Shown: one piece after another, positions 11,859-20,483 of the stretch
How positions within the stretch are numbered: the first letter of the stretch is position 1
Layout: every line of letters starts with the position of its first letter
From: Shinella granuli
Lineage (GTDB): Bacteria; Pseudomonadota; Alphaproteobacteria; Rhizobiales; Rhizobiaceae
Direction of reading: 5' to 3'
Assembly (NCBI RefSeq): GCF_004341885.1
Contig: NZ_SLVX01000001.1
Span: forward strand, 124,001 to 188,000
Length of the DNA: 64,000 bases
Program-made: the position numbers and the translations under genes
Notes under the pieces: model-generated
Databases searched by the model: none
Told to the model about the DNA's origin: nothing
The model's input: the letters and a program-made list of their open reading frames with translations, nothing else

Positions 11859-12134
11859 GTGACGGAGCCGAAGCTGGAGCGGCCGAAGCTCTACAAGGTC
11901 ATTCTCGTCAACGACGACTATACGCCCCGGGAATTCGTGACGCTGGTGCTGAAGGCCGTCTTCCGCATGGCGGAGGAGACGAGCTATCGCGTCATGATGA
12001 CCGCACACAAGATGGGCACGGCCGTGGTCGTCGTCTGCGCCCGCGACATTGCCGAGACCAAGGCGAAGGAAGCGACGGACCTTGCCAAGGAGGCGGGCTT
12101 CCCGCTGCTCTTCCAGACCGAGCCGGAGGAATAG
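11859..12134 (+). CDS. clpS: ATP-dependent Clp protease adaptor ClpS
   Basis: ClpS delivers N-degron substrates to ClpAP. The core is intact: LYKVILVNDDYTPREFVTLVL, the MMTAHKMG helix, and a C-terminal stretch ending QTEPEE. Coordinates use GTG 11859, the only conventional start in frame, but it has no ribosome-binding site. An in-frame stop lies at 11781-11783, and the only good Shine-Dalgarno sequence in between (gaggag, 11811-11816) is six bases before ATC 11823. That codon would add MSNGDTTLTPKT, like the N-terminus of related rhizobial ClpS proteins. The true start may therefore be 11823. Confidence 0.9.
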   Translation: MTEPKLERPKLYKVILVNDDYTPREFVTLVLKAVFRMAEETSYRVMMTAHKMGTAVVVVCARDIAETKAKEATDLAKEAGFPLLFQTEPEE

Positions 12135-12174
12135 GCTTCATCGGATATTAGCGGTTTCTGTTTATGGTGCTGCC

Positions 12175-12558
12175 ATGATCGAAGAAGCCGCCACCTGGCA
12201 CTATGCCGTCGCCTTCGTGTTCTTCCTTCTTGTGGGGGCGATCGGGCACGTCTGCCGCGCGGTCTTCAATGTCTTTCCCGACCGGCTTTCCGACCGGCCG
12301 ATGCTCGATCTCGCCATCAGCGACGGCTACGGCTGGAACGACCGGATTTTCGGCACCGAATATGACGATGCCGGCTACTACCGGCTCGATTCCTGGCGGA
12401 ATTTCCGGAACGCGACGGTCGGTTGCGGCCTTGCCGGCCTCGCCGTCATGCTGTTTTCCGACGGTGCCTCGGGCCTCGTCGCGCAGGGCATCGAGACGGC
12501 GCTCGCCTGGCTGTGGGACCTTTTCCTCTACCGGCTCGAAACGATCCGCTGGCTGTAG
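12175..12558 (+). CDS. Hypothetical membrane protein
   Basis: A 127-residue protein that I cannot assign to a family. It has an N-terminal transmembrane helix (residues 9-30, YAVAFVFFLLVGAIGHVC), a hydrophilic stretch rich in aromatic and acidic residues (DGYGWNDRIFGTEYDDAGYY), and a second hydrophobic region (GLAGLAVMLFSDGASGLVA). It is 40 bp downstream of clpS on the same strand and converges with pth, with a gap of only 3 bp. The start ATG 12175 has only a weak ribosome-binding site. Confidence 0.7.
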   Translation: MIEEAATWHYAVAFVFFLLVGAIGHVCRAVFNVFPDRLSDRPMLDLAISDGYGWNDRIFGTEYDDAGYYRLDSWRNFRNATVGCGLAGLAVMLFSDGASGLVAQGIETALAWLWDLFLYRLETIRWL

Positions 12559-12561
12559 GTC

Positions 12562-13278
12562 CTACTCGCCCTTGTTGCCGAGCAGCTTCTTCAGCATCTC
12601 CGCCATCGGCCCCGTCGTCGGCAGGATCTTCGGCTGGGCGTGGTTGCGCGCCTGGCGGATATGGGATTGACCTGCCGGCTTCTGCGCGGGCGCCTTTTCC
12701 GCGTCCGGCTTGCTGCCGGTGGCGAGCGCCAGCTTGTTCATCAGTTGCGAATCCTCCCCCCGCACCAGCATGTCGGCATTGAGGGCGAGTTCGTCGAGCA
12801 GCGGGTCGAGCCAGACGTGATCGGCCTTTGCGAAATCGCCGAGCACATGGTTGGTGACGAGCTCCTTCACGCCCGGATGGCCGATGCCGAGGCGCAGGCG
12901 CCGGTAGTCCTTGCCGCAATGGGCGTCGATCGACTTGATGCCGTTGTGCCCGCCATGGCCGCCGCCGACCTTGATGCGCGCCTTGCCGGGGGCGAGGTCC
13001 AGTTCGTCGTAGATCGCGACGATGTCTTTCGGGGCGAGCTTGTAGAAGCGCATCGCCTCGCCGACGGATTCGCCCGAAAGGTTCATGAAGGTCTGCGGCT
13101 TGACGAGCAGCACCTTCTCGCCGGCAAGCTCGCCCTCCGAGATTTCCGCCTTGAACTTCTTCGACCAGGGCGAGAACGGGTTCTTGCGGTGGATCGCGTC
13201 CAGCGCCATGAAGCCGATATTGTGGCGGTTGCCCGCATATTTTGCGCCCGGATTGCCGAGCCCCGCGATGATCTGCAT
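12562..13278 (-). CDS. pth: Peptidyl-tRNA hydrolase
   Basis: Releases tRNA from peptidyl-tRNA that has dropped off the ribosome. The catalytic core is complete: [18 protein letters not shown] with the active-site histidine, [13 protein letters not shown], and [12 protein letters not shown]. At 238 residues it is about 45 longer than E. coli Pth. The extra C-terminal tail is basic, Ala/Pro-rich and looks disordered, which is common in rhizobial Pth. ATG 13278 ([11 protein letters not shown]) is the family start. In relatives pth directly follows rplY, but here two genes lie between them. Confidence 0.93.
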   Translation of the reverse strand: MQIIAGLGNPGAKYAGNRHNIGFMALDAIHRKNPFSPWSKKFKAEISEGELAGEKVLLVKPQTFMNLSGESVGEAMRFYKLAPKDIVAIYDELDLAPGKARIKVGGGHGGHNGIKSIDAHCGKDYRRLRLGIGHPGVKELVTNHVLGDFAKADHVWLDPLLDELALNADMLVRGEDSQLMNKLALATGSKPDAEKAPAQKPAGQSHIRQARNHAQPKILPTTGPMAEMLKKLLGNKGE

Positions 13279-13349
13279 GGAATGGTCCGTCAAAAGGATC
13301 TGTCCGGCCTTCACCACCGCGAAAGCGGCCGGAAGTCAACCGTCCGCGT

Positions 13350-14099
13350 TCATTTCTTCGCGCCGCCGTCGGCCGTGCGCGTGTTCGGCGGCAGGCCGTA
13401 GGCGGTGAAGATGCGATCCTGCTCGCCGCTGACGATGAGCTGGTCGAGCGCCGCCTGCAGCCGCTCGATGAGCTCGGGCGGCGTGTCCTTGTGGCAGGCG
13501 AGGCCGTAGATCTGGCCGGCCATCAGCATGGCTTTTTCGACTGGCTGGCCCTGGTTGACCAGGTTCTCATAGGTCTTGATCGAGGTCGGCATCAGGTCGA
13601 TGCGGCCGGAGAGCAGCTTGCGCACGGAGATGTCGATGTCGGTGGCAAGGTCGATGTCCTTGAAGCCGAGCTCTTCGAGCGCTTCCACGGCGAAGTCGCC
13701 GCGCTGCGAACCGACCTTCATGGCGAGCGCCTCGCGCGTGCTTGCCGGCCCCTTGCTGCCGTCCTTGCGTTTCAGGAGCACCATCTCGTCCTTCAGGAGC
13801 GGATTGACCCAGGCGAAGCGGTCGGCGCGGTCGCGGTTGTAGCCGGTCGTGAAGACGCAGTTCATCGGCTGGTTTTCCGCCATGGCGAAGGCGCGGGCCC
13901 AGGGCATGATCTCGATCGTGTAGTCGATGCCGACCGCCTTGGCGATCGCCTCGACCTGCTCGACGGCGATGCCGGTGATCCTGCCGTCCTTGGAATAGTT
14001 GAAGGGCGCGTATTCCTCCGTCACGAAATGCAGGGTTTCGGCAAGCGGTGCGGAAAGGGGAGCGAGCGACAGGCAAAGCGTCAAGAGCAGCGTCTTCAT
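13350..14099 (-). CDS. Periplasmic solute-binding protein (amino-acid type, SBP_bac_3)
   Basis: A 249-residue secreted protein with a signal peptide (MKTLLLTLCLSLAPLSAPLA) followed by a type-2 periplasmic binding domain: LHFVTEEYAPFNY, GIAVEQVEAIAKAVGIDY, then VGSQRGDFAVEAL and DIDLATDIDISVRKLLSGRIDL. The family binds amino acids or similar ligands. There is no permease or ATPase nearby, so it more likely works as a sensor or extracellular binder than as part of a transporter. It is followed on the same strand by pth and preceded by a GGDEF-EAL gene, 22 bp away, which suggests a joint signalling role. Confidence 0.85.
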   Translation of the reverse strand: MKTLLLTLCLSLAPLSAPLAETLHFVTEEYAPFNYSKDGRITGIAVEQVEAIAKAVGIDYTIEIMPWARAFAMAENQPMNCVFTTGYNRDRADRFAWVNPLLKDEMVLLKRKDGSKGPASTREALAMKVGSQRGDFAVEALEELGFKDIDLATDIDISVRKLLSGRIDLMPTSIKTYENLVNQGQPVEKAMLMAGQIYGLACHKDTPPELIERLQAALDQLIVSGEQDRIFTAYGLPPNTRTADGGAKK

Positions 14100-14121
14100 C
14101 GTCTCGTCCCTCTGTCCTTCG

Positions 14122-16515
14122 TCAGGAGGCGGCGGCCCGGCGTTCCGGCTTTTCCGCCATCGTGAATTCGTCCAGCTTTTCCAGGAGTGCGTCAAGCGGG
14201 AGAGGACGGCTCAGGAGATAGCCCTGGCCGAATTCCACCTGCATCGCCTGGAGGATGTCCCACTGTTCCGTCGTCTCGATGCCCTCCGCCACGACGGCGC
14301 AGCCCATCTGGTGCGAGATGGTGCGGATGCCCTCCACCAGCATGCGGCTCTTGCGGCGCACGTCCGGCTGGTCGGAGGAGAGCGAACGGGTGAAGGACTG
14401 GTCGACCTTGACGATATCGACGGGGAAGCGGTTGAGATAGGACAGCGAGGAATAGCCGGTGCCGAAATCGTCGAGCGCGATGCGGCAGCCGAGGTCGGAG
14501 AGCGCGTCGAGCACCTCGCGCACGACGGGATTGTCGAGCATCAGCACGGCCTCGGTGATTTCCACCACGATGCGCGACGGCGTGATGCCGTGCTCCAGCA
14601 GCAGGGCGGCAAGGCGGGTGGGCAGGGCGGGCTCGAACTGCAGGGGCGAGAAGTTCACGGCGAGATAGCTGTCGGCGAGCCCCTCCAGCCGGGAGATGAC
14701 GGCGAGGCTTGCGATCGACTTCGACAGGATGCAATCGCCGATGCGGCCGATCGAGCCGTTCTCCTCGGCAATGCCGATGATCTCGGCCGGCGGCAGCAGG
14801 CCGCGTTCGGGATGGTTGAGGCGCATCAGCGCCTCGAAGCCGGCCACGCGCCCGTCGGCAAGCGAGACGATCGGCTGGAGATGGGCGGTGAACCAGTCGT
14901 CACGCAGGCCCTGGTCGATGAACTGTTCGGTTTCCAGCCGCTTGCGGGCAATGTCCACCATGTTGTTGTCGAAGAGCTGCACGCCGTTCTTGCCGCTGCG
15001 CTTGCGCGCATACATGGCCATGTCCGACTTCTGCAGCAGGCAGGCCGCCGTCTCTGCGTGGTCGGGATAGACGGCAACGCCGATGCTGGCGCTGACATTG
15101 AGCTCGGCGCCATTGACGGTGAGCGGCGTGCGCAGGCTTGCGACCAGCCGCTCGCTGACATCCATGGCGAGCTGGCGGGCATCGGGCGCGGCGAGCAGGA
15201 TGGCGAATTCGTCGCCGCCGAGACGGGCGATGCGGTCGCCCGCGCGAAGCTGCCGGCGCAGGCGCGCCGCCACCTGGCAGAGCACCTCGTCGCCGGCGGC
15301 ATGGCCGAGATTGTCGTTGATCCACTTGAAGCGGTCGAGGTCGACGAAGAGGCAGGCGAGCTGCTGGCCGAGCTTGTCGACATCGCCGATCAGCTCGTCG
15401 AGCACCGATTCGAAACCCTGCCGGTTGAGCAGGCCCGTCAGGTGATCGGTGATCGCCTGGCGGTGGTTGCGGTTCTCCGCCTCCTTGAGGTCGGTGACAT
15501 CGGTCATGACGGACAGCGACAGCGCCTGGCGGCTGCTGCTGGCCGCAACGCCGGTTTCCAGGATCAGCACGTCGATCATGCTGTCGTCGGCGCAGCGGAA
15601 GCGCACCGTCGCCTCGCAGATGCCGCCGTCCGCGCTGTTCTCGTCGTGGCGCCTGCGATAGGTCTCGCGCCAGTCCTCGGCGACGAAATCGGTGAATTCC
15701 TGGCCGATCACCGCGGCGCGGCGATAGCCGGTCGCCGTCAGCCAGTAGTCGCTGACGGCGGTGATGCGGTTGTCCGCGTCGATGGAGAAGAGCATGGCCG
15801 GCGTGAGGTTGTAGATGTCGGTGGCGCGGGCATGGGCGAGCTTCAGCTCCTTCTCCTCGCGCTCCAGCTTGCTCTGCATCTCGTTGAAATTATGGGCGAG
15901 CGCGCCCATCTCGTCGTTCGACGTCCAGTCGACATGGTGGCGCGAGCCGAGCCGGCGCGTCGCCTCGATGGCCGCCGTCAGCCGCATCAGGGGGCGGATG
16001 ATGGTGATGCGGTTGCCGATGATGGCGGCGGTGAAGAGCGTCGCCACGGCGAAGAAGAAGATGGCGAAGATGCTCATCTCGTCCTTCGAAAAGCGCGAGA
16101 GCAGGCCCTCCTTGCGGATCCAGATCTCCGCCGTGCCGACCTTCTTGATGCCGTCATTCGCCTTGTAGAGGATGTCGGCCTTGACGATCGAGCGGGCGTC
16201 ATCCGGGTCGGGACGGGCGGCAGGCATTTGGATGTCGATGACATCGGACGTGTCGCGCACATGCACGAAGGCGATGTCGGCATCGGCCTGCAGCGCGCCG
16301 ACGATCTGGTCGACGCTTTCCTTGTCAAAATCCCACAACGGCTTGCCGAGCGCCTGGACATTGGCCGCAAGCAGCACTTCGGTGTTCTGCAGGCGCTCGC
16401 GCGCGACGCGGTCGGACGAAAGGATCAGGAAGAGGGCGAAAAGCGGGGCGACGAAGATGAGCAGGGCGCCGATGACGATGGCGATGAAGCGGCTCTCCAC
16501 CGAATGCATTTTCAT
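14122..16515 (-). CDS. Membrane-bound diguanylate cyclase/phosphodiesterase (PAS-GGDEF-EAL)
   Basis: A 797-residue c-di-GMP protein. The order is: transmembrane helix (residues 9-33), periplasmic sensor region, second helix (about 148-170), HAMP, PAS (about 235-350), GGDEF and EAL. The cyclase site reads GGDEF at residues 433-437 with an RAGD inhibitory site nine residues earlier. The EAL motif begins at residue 561, and the other phosphodiesterase motifs (VNFS, EITE, DDFGTGYSS, KVDQSF, AEGIET) are also present. Both activities may therefore be intact. It lies just upstream of a solute-binding protein gene. Confidence 0.92.
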   Translation of the reverse strand: MKMHSVESRFIAIVIGALLIFVAPLFALFLILSSDRVARERLQNTEVLLAANVQALGKPLWDFDKESVDQIVGALQADADIAFVHVRDTSDVIDIQMPAARPDPDDARSIVKADILYKANDGIKKVGTAEIWIRKEGLLSRFSKDEMSIFAIFFFAVATLFTAAIIGNRITIIRPLMRLTAAIEATRRLGSRHHVDWTSNDEMGALAHNFNEMQSKLEREEKELKLAHARATDIYNLTPAMLFSIDADNRITAVSDYWLTATGYRRAAVIGQEFTDFVAEDWRETYRRRHDENSADGGICEATVRFRCADDSMIDVLILETGVAASSSRQALSLSVMTDVTDLKEAENRNHRQAITDHLTGLLNRQGFESVLDELIGDVDKLGQQLACLFVDLDRFKWINDNLGHAAGDEVLCQVAARLRRQLRAGDRIARLGGDEFAILLAAPDARQLAMDVSERLVASLRTPLTVNGAELNVSASIGVAVYPDHAETAACLLQKSDMAMYARKRSGKNGVQLFDNNMVDIARKRLETEQFIDQGLRDDWFTAHLQPIVSLADGRVAGFEALMRLNHPERGLLPPAEIIGIAEENGSIGRIGDCILSKSIASLAVISRLEGLADSYLAVNFSPLQFEPALPTRLAALLLEHGITPSRIVVEITEAVLMLDNPVVREVLDALSDLGCRIALDDFGTGYSSLSYLNRFPVDIVKVDQSFTRSLSSDQPDVRRKSRMLVEGIRTISHQMGCAVVAEGIETTEQWDILQAMQVEFGQGYLLSRPLPLDALLEKLDEFTMAEKPERRAAAS

Positions 16516-16687
16516 GCCGGTTGCCCCCCTGCCATGATGCCAAGCCCGCCCATAACGCCCCTCTTTGGCTTTCGTCAGCTTGAGGCCTAGACTTTCATCA
16601 AAGTCTTAAATGTTGCTGAAATCGCAATTCGGAAAAGTGCTGATAATTCAGGCTTCCCGCAACGGAAGCGGCGGGAGGCGGGCAAAG

Positions 16688-16721
16688 AAAAACCCCGCAT
16701 CCGGTGGGATGCGGGGTTTTT
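16688..16721 (-). terminator. Rho-independent terminator of rplY
   Basis: A 15-bp perfect inverted repeat (aaaaaccccgcatcc / ggatgcggggttttt) with a ggtg loop lies 22 bp downstream of the rplY stop. T and A tracts on both sides make it bidirectional. It separates rplY from the GGDEF-EAL gene. Confidence 0.9.
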
Positions 16722-16743
16722 GACGTCTTCAGAACGGAACCGA

Positions 16744-17352
16744 TTACTCGGAGGCTTCCGTTACTTCTTCTTCCTTCACGCCGGCAGCCGGGACAGCGAT
16801 CGTGGCGATCGTGAAGTCGCGGTCGGCGATGACCGGGCTCGTGCCCTTCGGCAGCTTGACGTTCGAGATGTGGATGCCGTCGCCGACCTTCAGGCCAGCG
16901 AGATCAGCCGTGATGAATTCCGGAATGTTGCCGGCCAGGACGTGCAGTTCGACAGCGTGGCGAACAATGTTCAGGACGCCGCCGGCCTTGATGCCCGGGG
17001 ACTTCTCTTCGTTGACGAAGTGAACCGGAACTTCGACCACGACGTGGGTGTCGCCCGAAACGCGGAGGAAGTCGACATGCATCGTGAAGTCGCGGACCGG
17101 ATCCAACTGGTAGTCCTTCGGCAGGACCTTGATCTTCTCGCCGTTGACGTCGATCGTCGCGACGGTCGTCTTGAAGCCGCCGGCGTGGATGCGCTGGGTG
17201 ACGTCCTTGGTCGAGACGGCGATGGAGAGCGGGGCCTGCTTGTCGCCGTAAATGACTGCGGGAATAAGGCCGTTGCGGCGAAGTTCACGGGAGGACCCCT
17301 TACCAACCCGTTCGCGCGTCTCGGCCTTGAGCTCGTAAGTGTCGTGGCTCAT
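16744..17352 (-). CDS. rplY: 50S ribosomal protein L25/general stress protein Ctc (bL25)
   Basis: A 202-residue long-form bL25, which binds 5S rRNA. The N-terminal L25 domain ([20 protein letters not shown], then [10 protein letters not shown]) is followed by the Ctc-type C-terminal beta domain ([20 protein letters not shown]) and an acidic tail. ATG 17352 ([11 protein letters not shown]) has an aaaggtaa ribosome-binding site. A longer frame to 17367 adds five residues without a better signal. It has its own terminator, so it is not obviously co-transcribed with pth. Confidence 0.95.
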   Translation of the reverse strand: MSHDTYELKAETRERVGKGSSRELRRNGLIPAVIYGDKQAPLSIAVSTKDVTQRIHAGGFKTTVATIDVNGEKIKVLPKDYQLDPVRDFTMHVDFLRVSGDTHVVVEVPVHFVNEEKSPGIKAGGVLNIVRHAVELHVLAGNIPEFITADLAGLKVGDGIHISNVKLPKGTSPVIADRDFTIATIAVPAAGVKEEEVTEASE

Positions 17353-17599
17353 GGCTTTACCTTTCATGTGTTACTGGAGAGCCCTTCGCAGGCAGGGATC
17401 GCCCTGCTGCCGCAAAAAGCTTGAGGATTTCGTGAAAGCCTCATCCACGTTGCCTCCAAGGGTGTCTACGCGGACGGGGGCTCGATAAACGAGAACGCCC
17501 GGAAATGCAAGGCCCCGCGACCGGATCGCGCGGCCGGATTGACACAACGTCGCCGCGATTGGATGTTCGCATGGATCCGGTTCGGCGAAGGAGGCCACG

Positions 17600-19054
17600 A
17601 TGAGACGACAGATCCTGATGGCCTCGGCCGCGTTCTCGCTGGCATCCGCAAGCGCGGCCTTCGCCCAGGCGGTTTCGCCGGCCGAGGCCGACAGCATCCA
17701 GCAGAAGCTCACGCGCTACCTGCCACAGGACATGATCGAGGCCGGTCTCGTCACCGTCAAGGCGGCGACCTCGTTTTACGAGCTGCGCTTCAACCCGGCG
17801 GTGCTCCTGGAAAAGAACACGTCCCGGGCGGTGACGGTCGAAGGGCTCAAGCCGATGACGGCCTATCTGCGGCCCATGCCCGAAGGCACCTACCGCGTCG
17901 AGGCAAGCGACAGTTTCGACATCAAGGGGTCCGTCGATGTCGCGCCGGGCAAGAATTCCTTCTCCTATATCATCGCCTCGATGAAGCTCGACGGCATCTA
18001 CGACCCCGACATTCTCTATTTCACCTCCGCCGACTGGACGGCCGAGAAGATCGCCTTCACCAGCACCTCGCCGCAGGAGAGCATCACGGCGAGCTTCGGC
18101 GGGATGGCGATGCGCCTTGCCGCCGAGAAGAAGGGCGAGGGCATCCTCGACATATCCAGCACCGGCGTGATGAAGGCCTTTGCCGAGACGATCACCGGCG
18201 GGGCGAACGGCCGGATCGATATCGGTGCCGATACGGTCGACATCGATGTCAGCATGGACGGCGCGCGCAACAGGGTGGTGCAGGACCTCGTCTTCTTCGT
18301 GCTCGACAACATGCACAAGGACAGGCTGGAGGCGGCGGATGCGGCGCGGCTGAAGGACCTGCTGCGGGGTGCCCTGCCGGTCTTCGACAATCTCACCGAG
18401 ACGATCAAGGCCTCCAATGTCACTGTTGGCACGGAGCAGGGCACGTTCGGCGCCGAGAGCGTCAGCTATGTCATCGACATGAACGGCATTGCCCATTCCA
18501 CCCGCGTCGGCTTCGGGTTCGGCGTGGAGAAACCCAGGCCGCCCGCCGGCATCCTGCCCGCGGCCTTCGCGGAGGCGGTGCCGGAGCGCGCGACCTTCAA
18601 GGCGGCGGTTGCCAATCTCGATCTTGCCGGCGCGGTCAACTACCTCATCGATCATGCGGACTTCACCAGGTCCGAGCCGCTGACGGAAGAGCAGAACAAG
18701 GAAATCGGCCGAATCATCCTGCCGGGTGGCGCGATGACCGTGCAATTCGAGGAGGTTTCCGCCGTCTCGCCGATCTACGACGTGCACCTTGCCGGCAACA
18801 TGCTGGTCTATCCCGAGCAGAAGGACCGGCACAGCGCCGAGGTGACGCTGACCATGCGCAACTTCGACAAGACGGTCGCCTATCTCCAGAAGAACGCCGC
18901 CACCGTGCCGCAATTCGGCCAGGCGGCCTTCGGTCTGCTGATGATGAAGGGCCTTGCGCGCGATGCCGGCGGCGGCGCGCAGGCCTGGGACGTCAAGGTC
19001 GGCGAGGACGGCAAGGTGCTGATCAACGGCCAGCCGCTGCCGTTCCAGCAGTAG
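17600..19054 (+). CDS. Secreted protein of unknown function (possibly DUF2125-like)
   Basis: A 484-residue protein with a clear signal peptide (MRRQILMASAAFSLASASAAFAQA) and no further membrane segment, so probably periplasmic. The body is beta-rich with repeated D/G-containing strands, and the C-terminus has a short conserved-looking strand (WDVKVGEDGKVLINGQPLPF). Length, signal peptide and style recall DUF2125 proteins of alphaproteobacteria, but I cannot confirm this. No neighbour suggests a function; it converges with the BenE transporter gene 3 bp away. ATG 17600 follows a ggaggccacg ribosome-binding site. Confidence 0.75.
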   Translation: MRRQILMASAAFSLASASAAFAQAVSPAEADSIQQKLTRYLPQDMIEAGLVTVKAATSFYELRFNPAVLLEKNTSRAVTVEGLKPMTAYLRPMPEGTYRVEASDSFDIKGSVDVAPGKNSFSYIIASMKLDGIYDPDILYFTSADWTAEKIAFTSTSPQESITASFGGMAMRLAAEKKGEGILDISSTGVMKAFAETITGGANGRIDIGADTVDIDVSMDGARNRVVQDLVFFVLDNMHKDRLEAADAARLKDLLRGALPVFDNLTETIKASNVTVGTEQGTFGAESVSYVIDMNGIAHSTRVGFGFGVEKPRPPAGILPAAFAEAVPERATFKAAVANLDLAGAVNYLIDHADFTRSEPLTEEQNKEIGRIILPGGAMTVQFEEVSAVSPIYDVHLAGNMLVYPEQKDRHSAEVTLTMRNFDKTVAYLQKNAATVPQFGQAAFGLLMMKGLARDAGGGAQAWDVKVGEDGKVLINGQPLPFQQ

Positions 19055-19057
19055 GGA

Positions 19058-20248
19058 TCAGGGCCTTGCGCGGCGCCTTGCGGTGAGGCGGGCGAGCGCC
19101 AGCATCAGCCCGCCGGCGATCAGCCCCCAGAAGGCGCCGGAAATGCCGGCGAAGGAGACGCCCGAGGCGGTGACGAGGAAGGTCACCGCCGCCGCCTCGC
19201 GCCCTTCCACGGCGTGGAAGGCGTTGAGCGCCGAGCCGGCGAAGGCGCTGATCAGCGCAAGGCCGGCGACGGCCTGGATGAGGATCGGCGGGGCGAGGCT
19301 GACGAAGGCCGTGACGGCGCCCGCGGCAAGCCCGAAGATCACGTAGAAGACGCCGGCATTGATCGCCGACCAGTAGCGCCTGGCGGGGTCGGGATGTGCG
19401 TCGCTGCCGGCACACATGGCGGCGGTGATGGCGGCCAGGTTGACCGCATGGCCGCCGAAGGGGGCCGACAGCAGCGAGAAGACGCCGGTGACGGCAAAGA
19501 GCGGGCCGGGGCTGGGCTCGTAGTGGTTGACCTTCAGCACGGCGATGCCCGGAATGTTCTGGGAGGCCATGGTGACGATGAAGAGCGGCAGCGCGATGCC
19601 GACGAGCCCGGCGACGTTGAAGACGGGCGCGACGATCTCCGGCCGCGGCAGCAGGGCGTCGGCAAGGCCGGAAAGGGCGCCTTCGGGAATGTCGATGCCG
19701 AAGGCGAGCACCACGACGAAGGCGGCAAGCGCCGCGGGCACGGCATAAAGCCGGTTGATGCTGCCGACGACCACCCAGGCAAGAACGATCGGCAGGCCGA
19801 GCAGCGGATCGAAGGCGATGGCCTTCACCGGGGCGAAGCAGAGGCCGATGAGGACGCCCGACAGCATCGCATTGGCGAGCGTTGCCGGGATTGCCGCGAC
19901 CATGCGGCCGAGCGGCTTCCAGAGACCTGCGATGACGATCAGCACCGCGCAGACGAGAAAGCCGCCGACCGCCGTCGCAAAGCCGCCCTCCACCGCGCCG
20001 GAGCTGGCCAGCAGCGCCGCGCCTGGCGTCGACCAGGCGATGGAGATGGGAAGCCGCGTTGCGGCGCTGAGAACGATGGCGCACAGGCCCATCGACACGG
20101 AGAGCGCCATCAGGCCGGAGGCCGCCTGCGCTTCCGTTGCGCCGACGCCCGTCAGCCCGTGCAGCACGACGGCGAAGGAACTGGCGAAACCGACGAAGGC
20201 GGTGAGCAGGCCCATGAACAGGGCTTGGGCGGAAAAATCACGAAACAT
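19058..20248 (-). CDS. benE: BenE-family benzoate/proton symporter
   Basis: A 396-residue permease with about 11-12 hydrophobic helices, matching the BenE family in length and motifs: ISIAWSTPGAALLASSG near the N-terminus, FVVVLAFGIDIPEG in the middle and ASQNIPGIAVLK with GGHAVNLAAITAAMC in the second half. The family imports benzoate, though members in rhizobia may carry other aromatic acids. No benzoate catabolic genes are adjacent. ATG 20248 (MFRDFSAQALF) is chosen over the frame from 20413, whose extra 55 residues are proline/arginine-rich and unlike a transporter. Confidence 0.85.
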   Translation of the reverse strand: MFRDFSAQALFMGLLTAFVGFASSFAVVLHGLTGVGATEAQAASGLMALSVSMGLCAIVLSAATRLPISIAWSTPGAALLASSGAVEGGFATAVGGFLVCAVLIVIAGLWKPLGRMVAAIPATLANAMLSGVLIGLCFAPVKAIAFDPLLGLPIVLAWVVVGSINRLYAVPAALAAFVVVLAFGIDIPEGALSGLADALLPRPEIVAPVFNVAGLVGIALPLFIVTMASQNIPGIAVLKVNHYEPSPGPLFAVTGVFSLLSAPFGGHAVNLAAITAAMCAGSDAHPDPARRYWSAINAGVFYVIFGLAAGAVTAFVSLAPPILIQAVAGLALISAFAGSALNAFHAVEGREAAAVTFLVTASGVSFAGISGAFWGLIAGGLMLALARLTARRRARP

Positions 20249-20483
20249 GGCAAGATCAATACTGGAAAGGAATGGGCACTGGTAACAGGCGCCGGGCGGC
20301 TTGGGAACAGGGTTTCGACGCGGGCAGGGCCGGTACGTCGGGGGAGGTTTCTGCTCCAGCGCAGTCGAGCTGCCGCGTCTTGGACCTTTGTCCTGCTGGA
20401 CCCGCAGGTGCAAACGTGAGTATAGTCATTGAGCGTTGTATTCTGGCGCGACGATCGGTCGAAGCTTTCGGGGAGGAGAGCGG

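Noticed and set aside
12446..13339. 297-codon reverse frame over pth
   Set aside because: Pth is encoded in another frame of the same strand with all motifs; this one is arginine/glycine-rich noise.
13999..16590. Forward frame of 863 codons opposite the GGDEF-EAL gene
   Set aside because: The opposite strand encodes a protein with all expected motifs; this frame is an antisense shadow.
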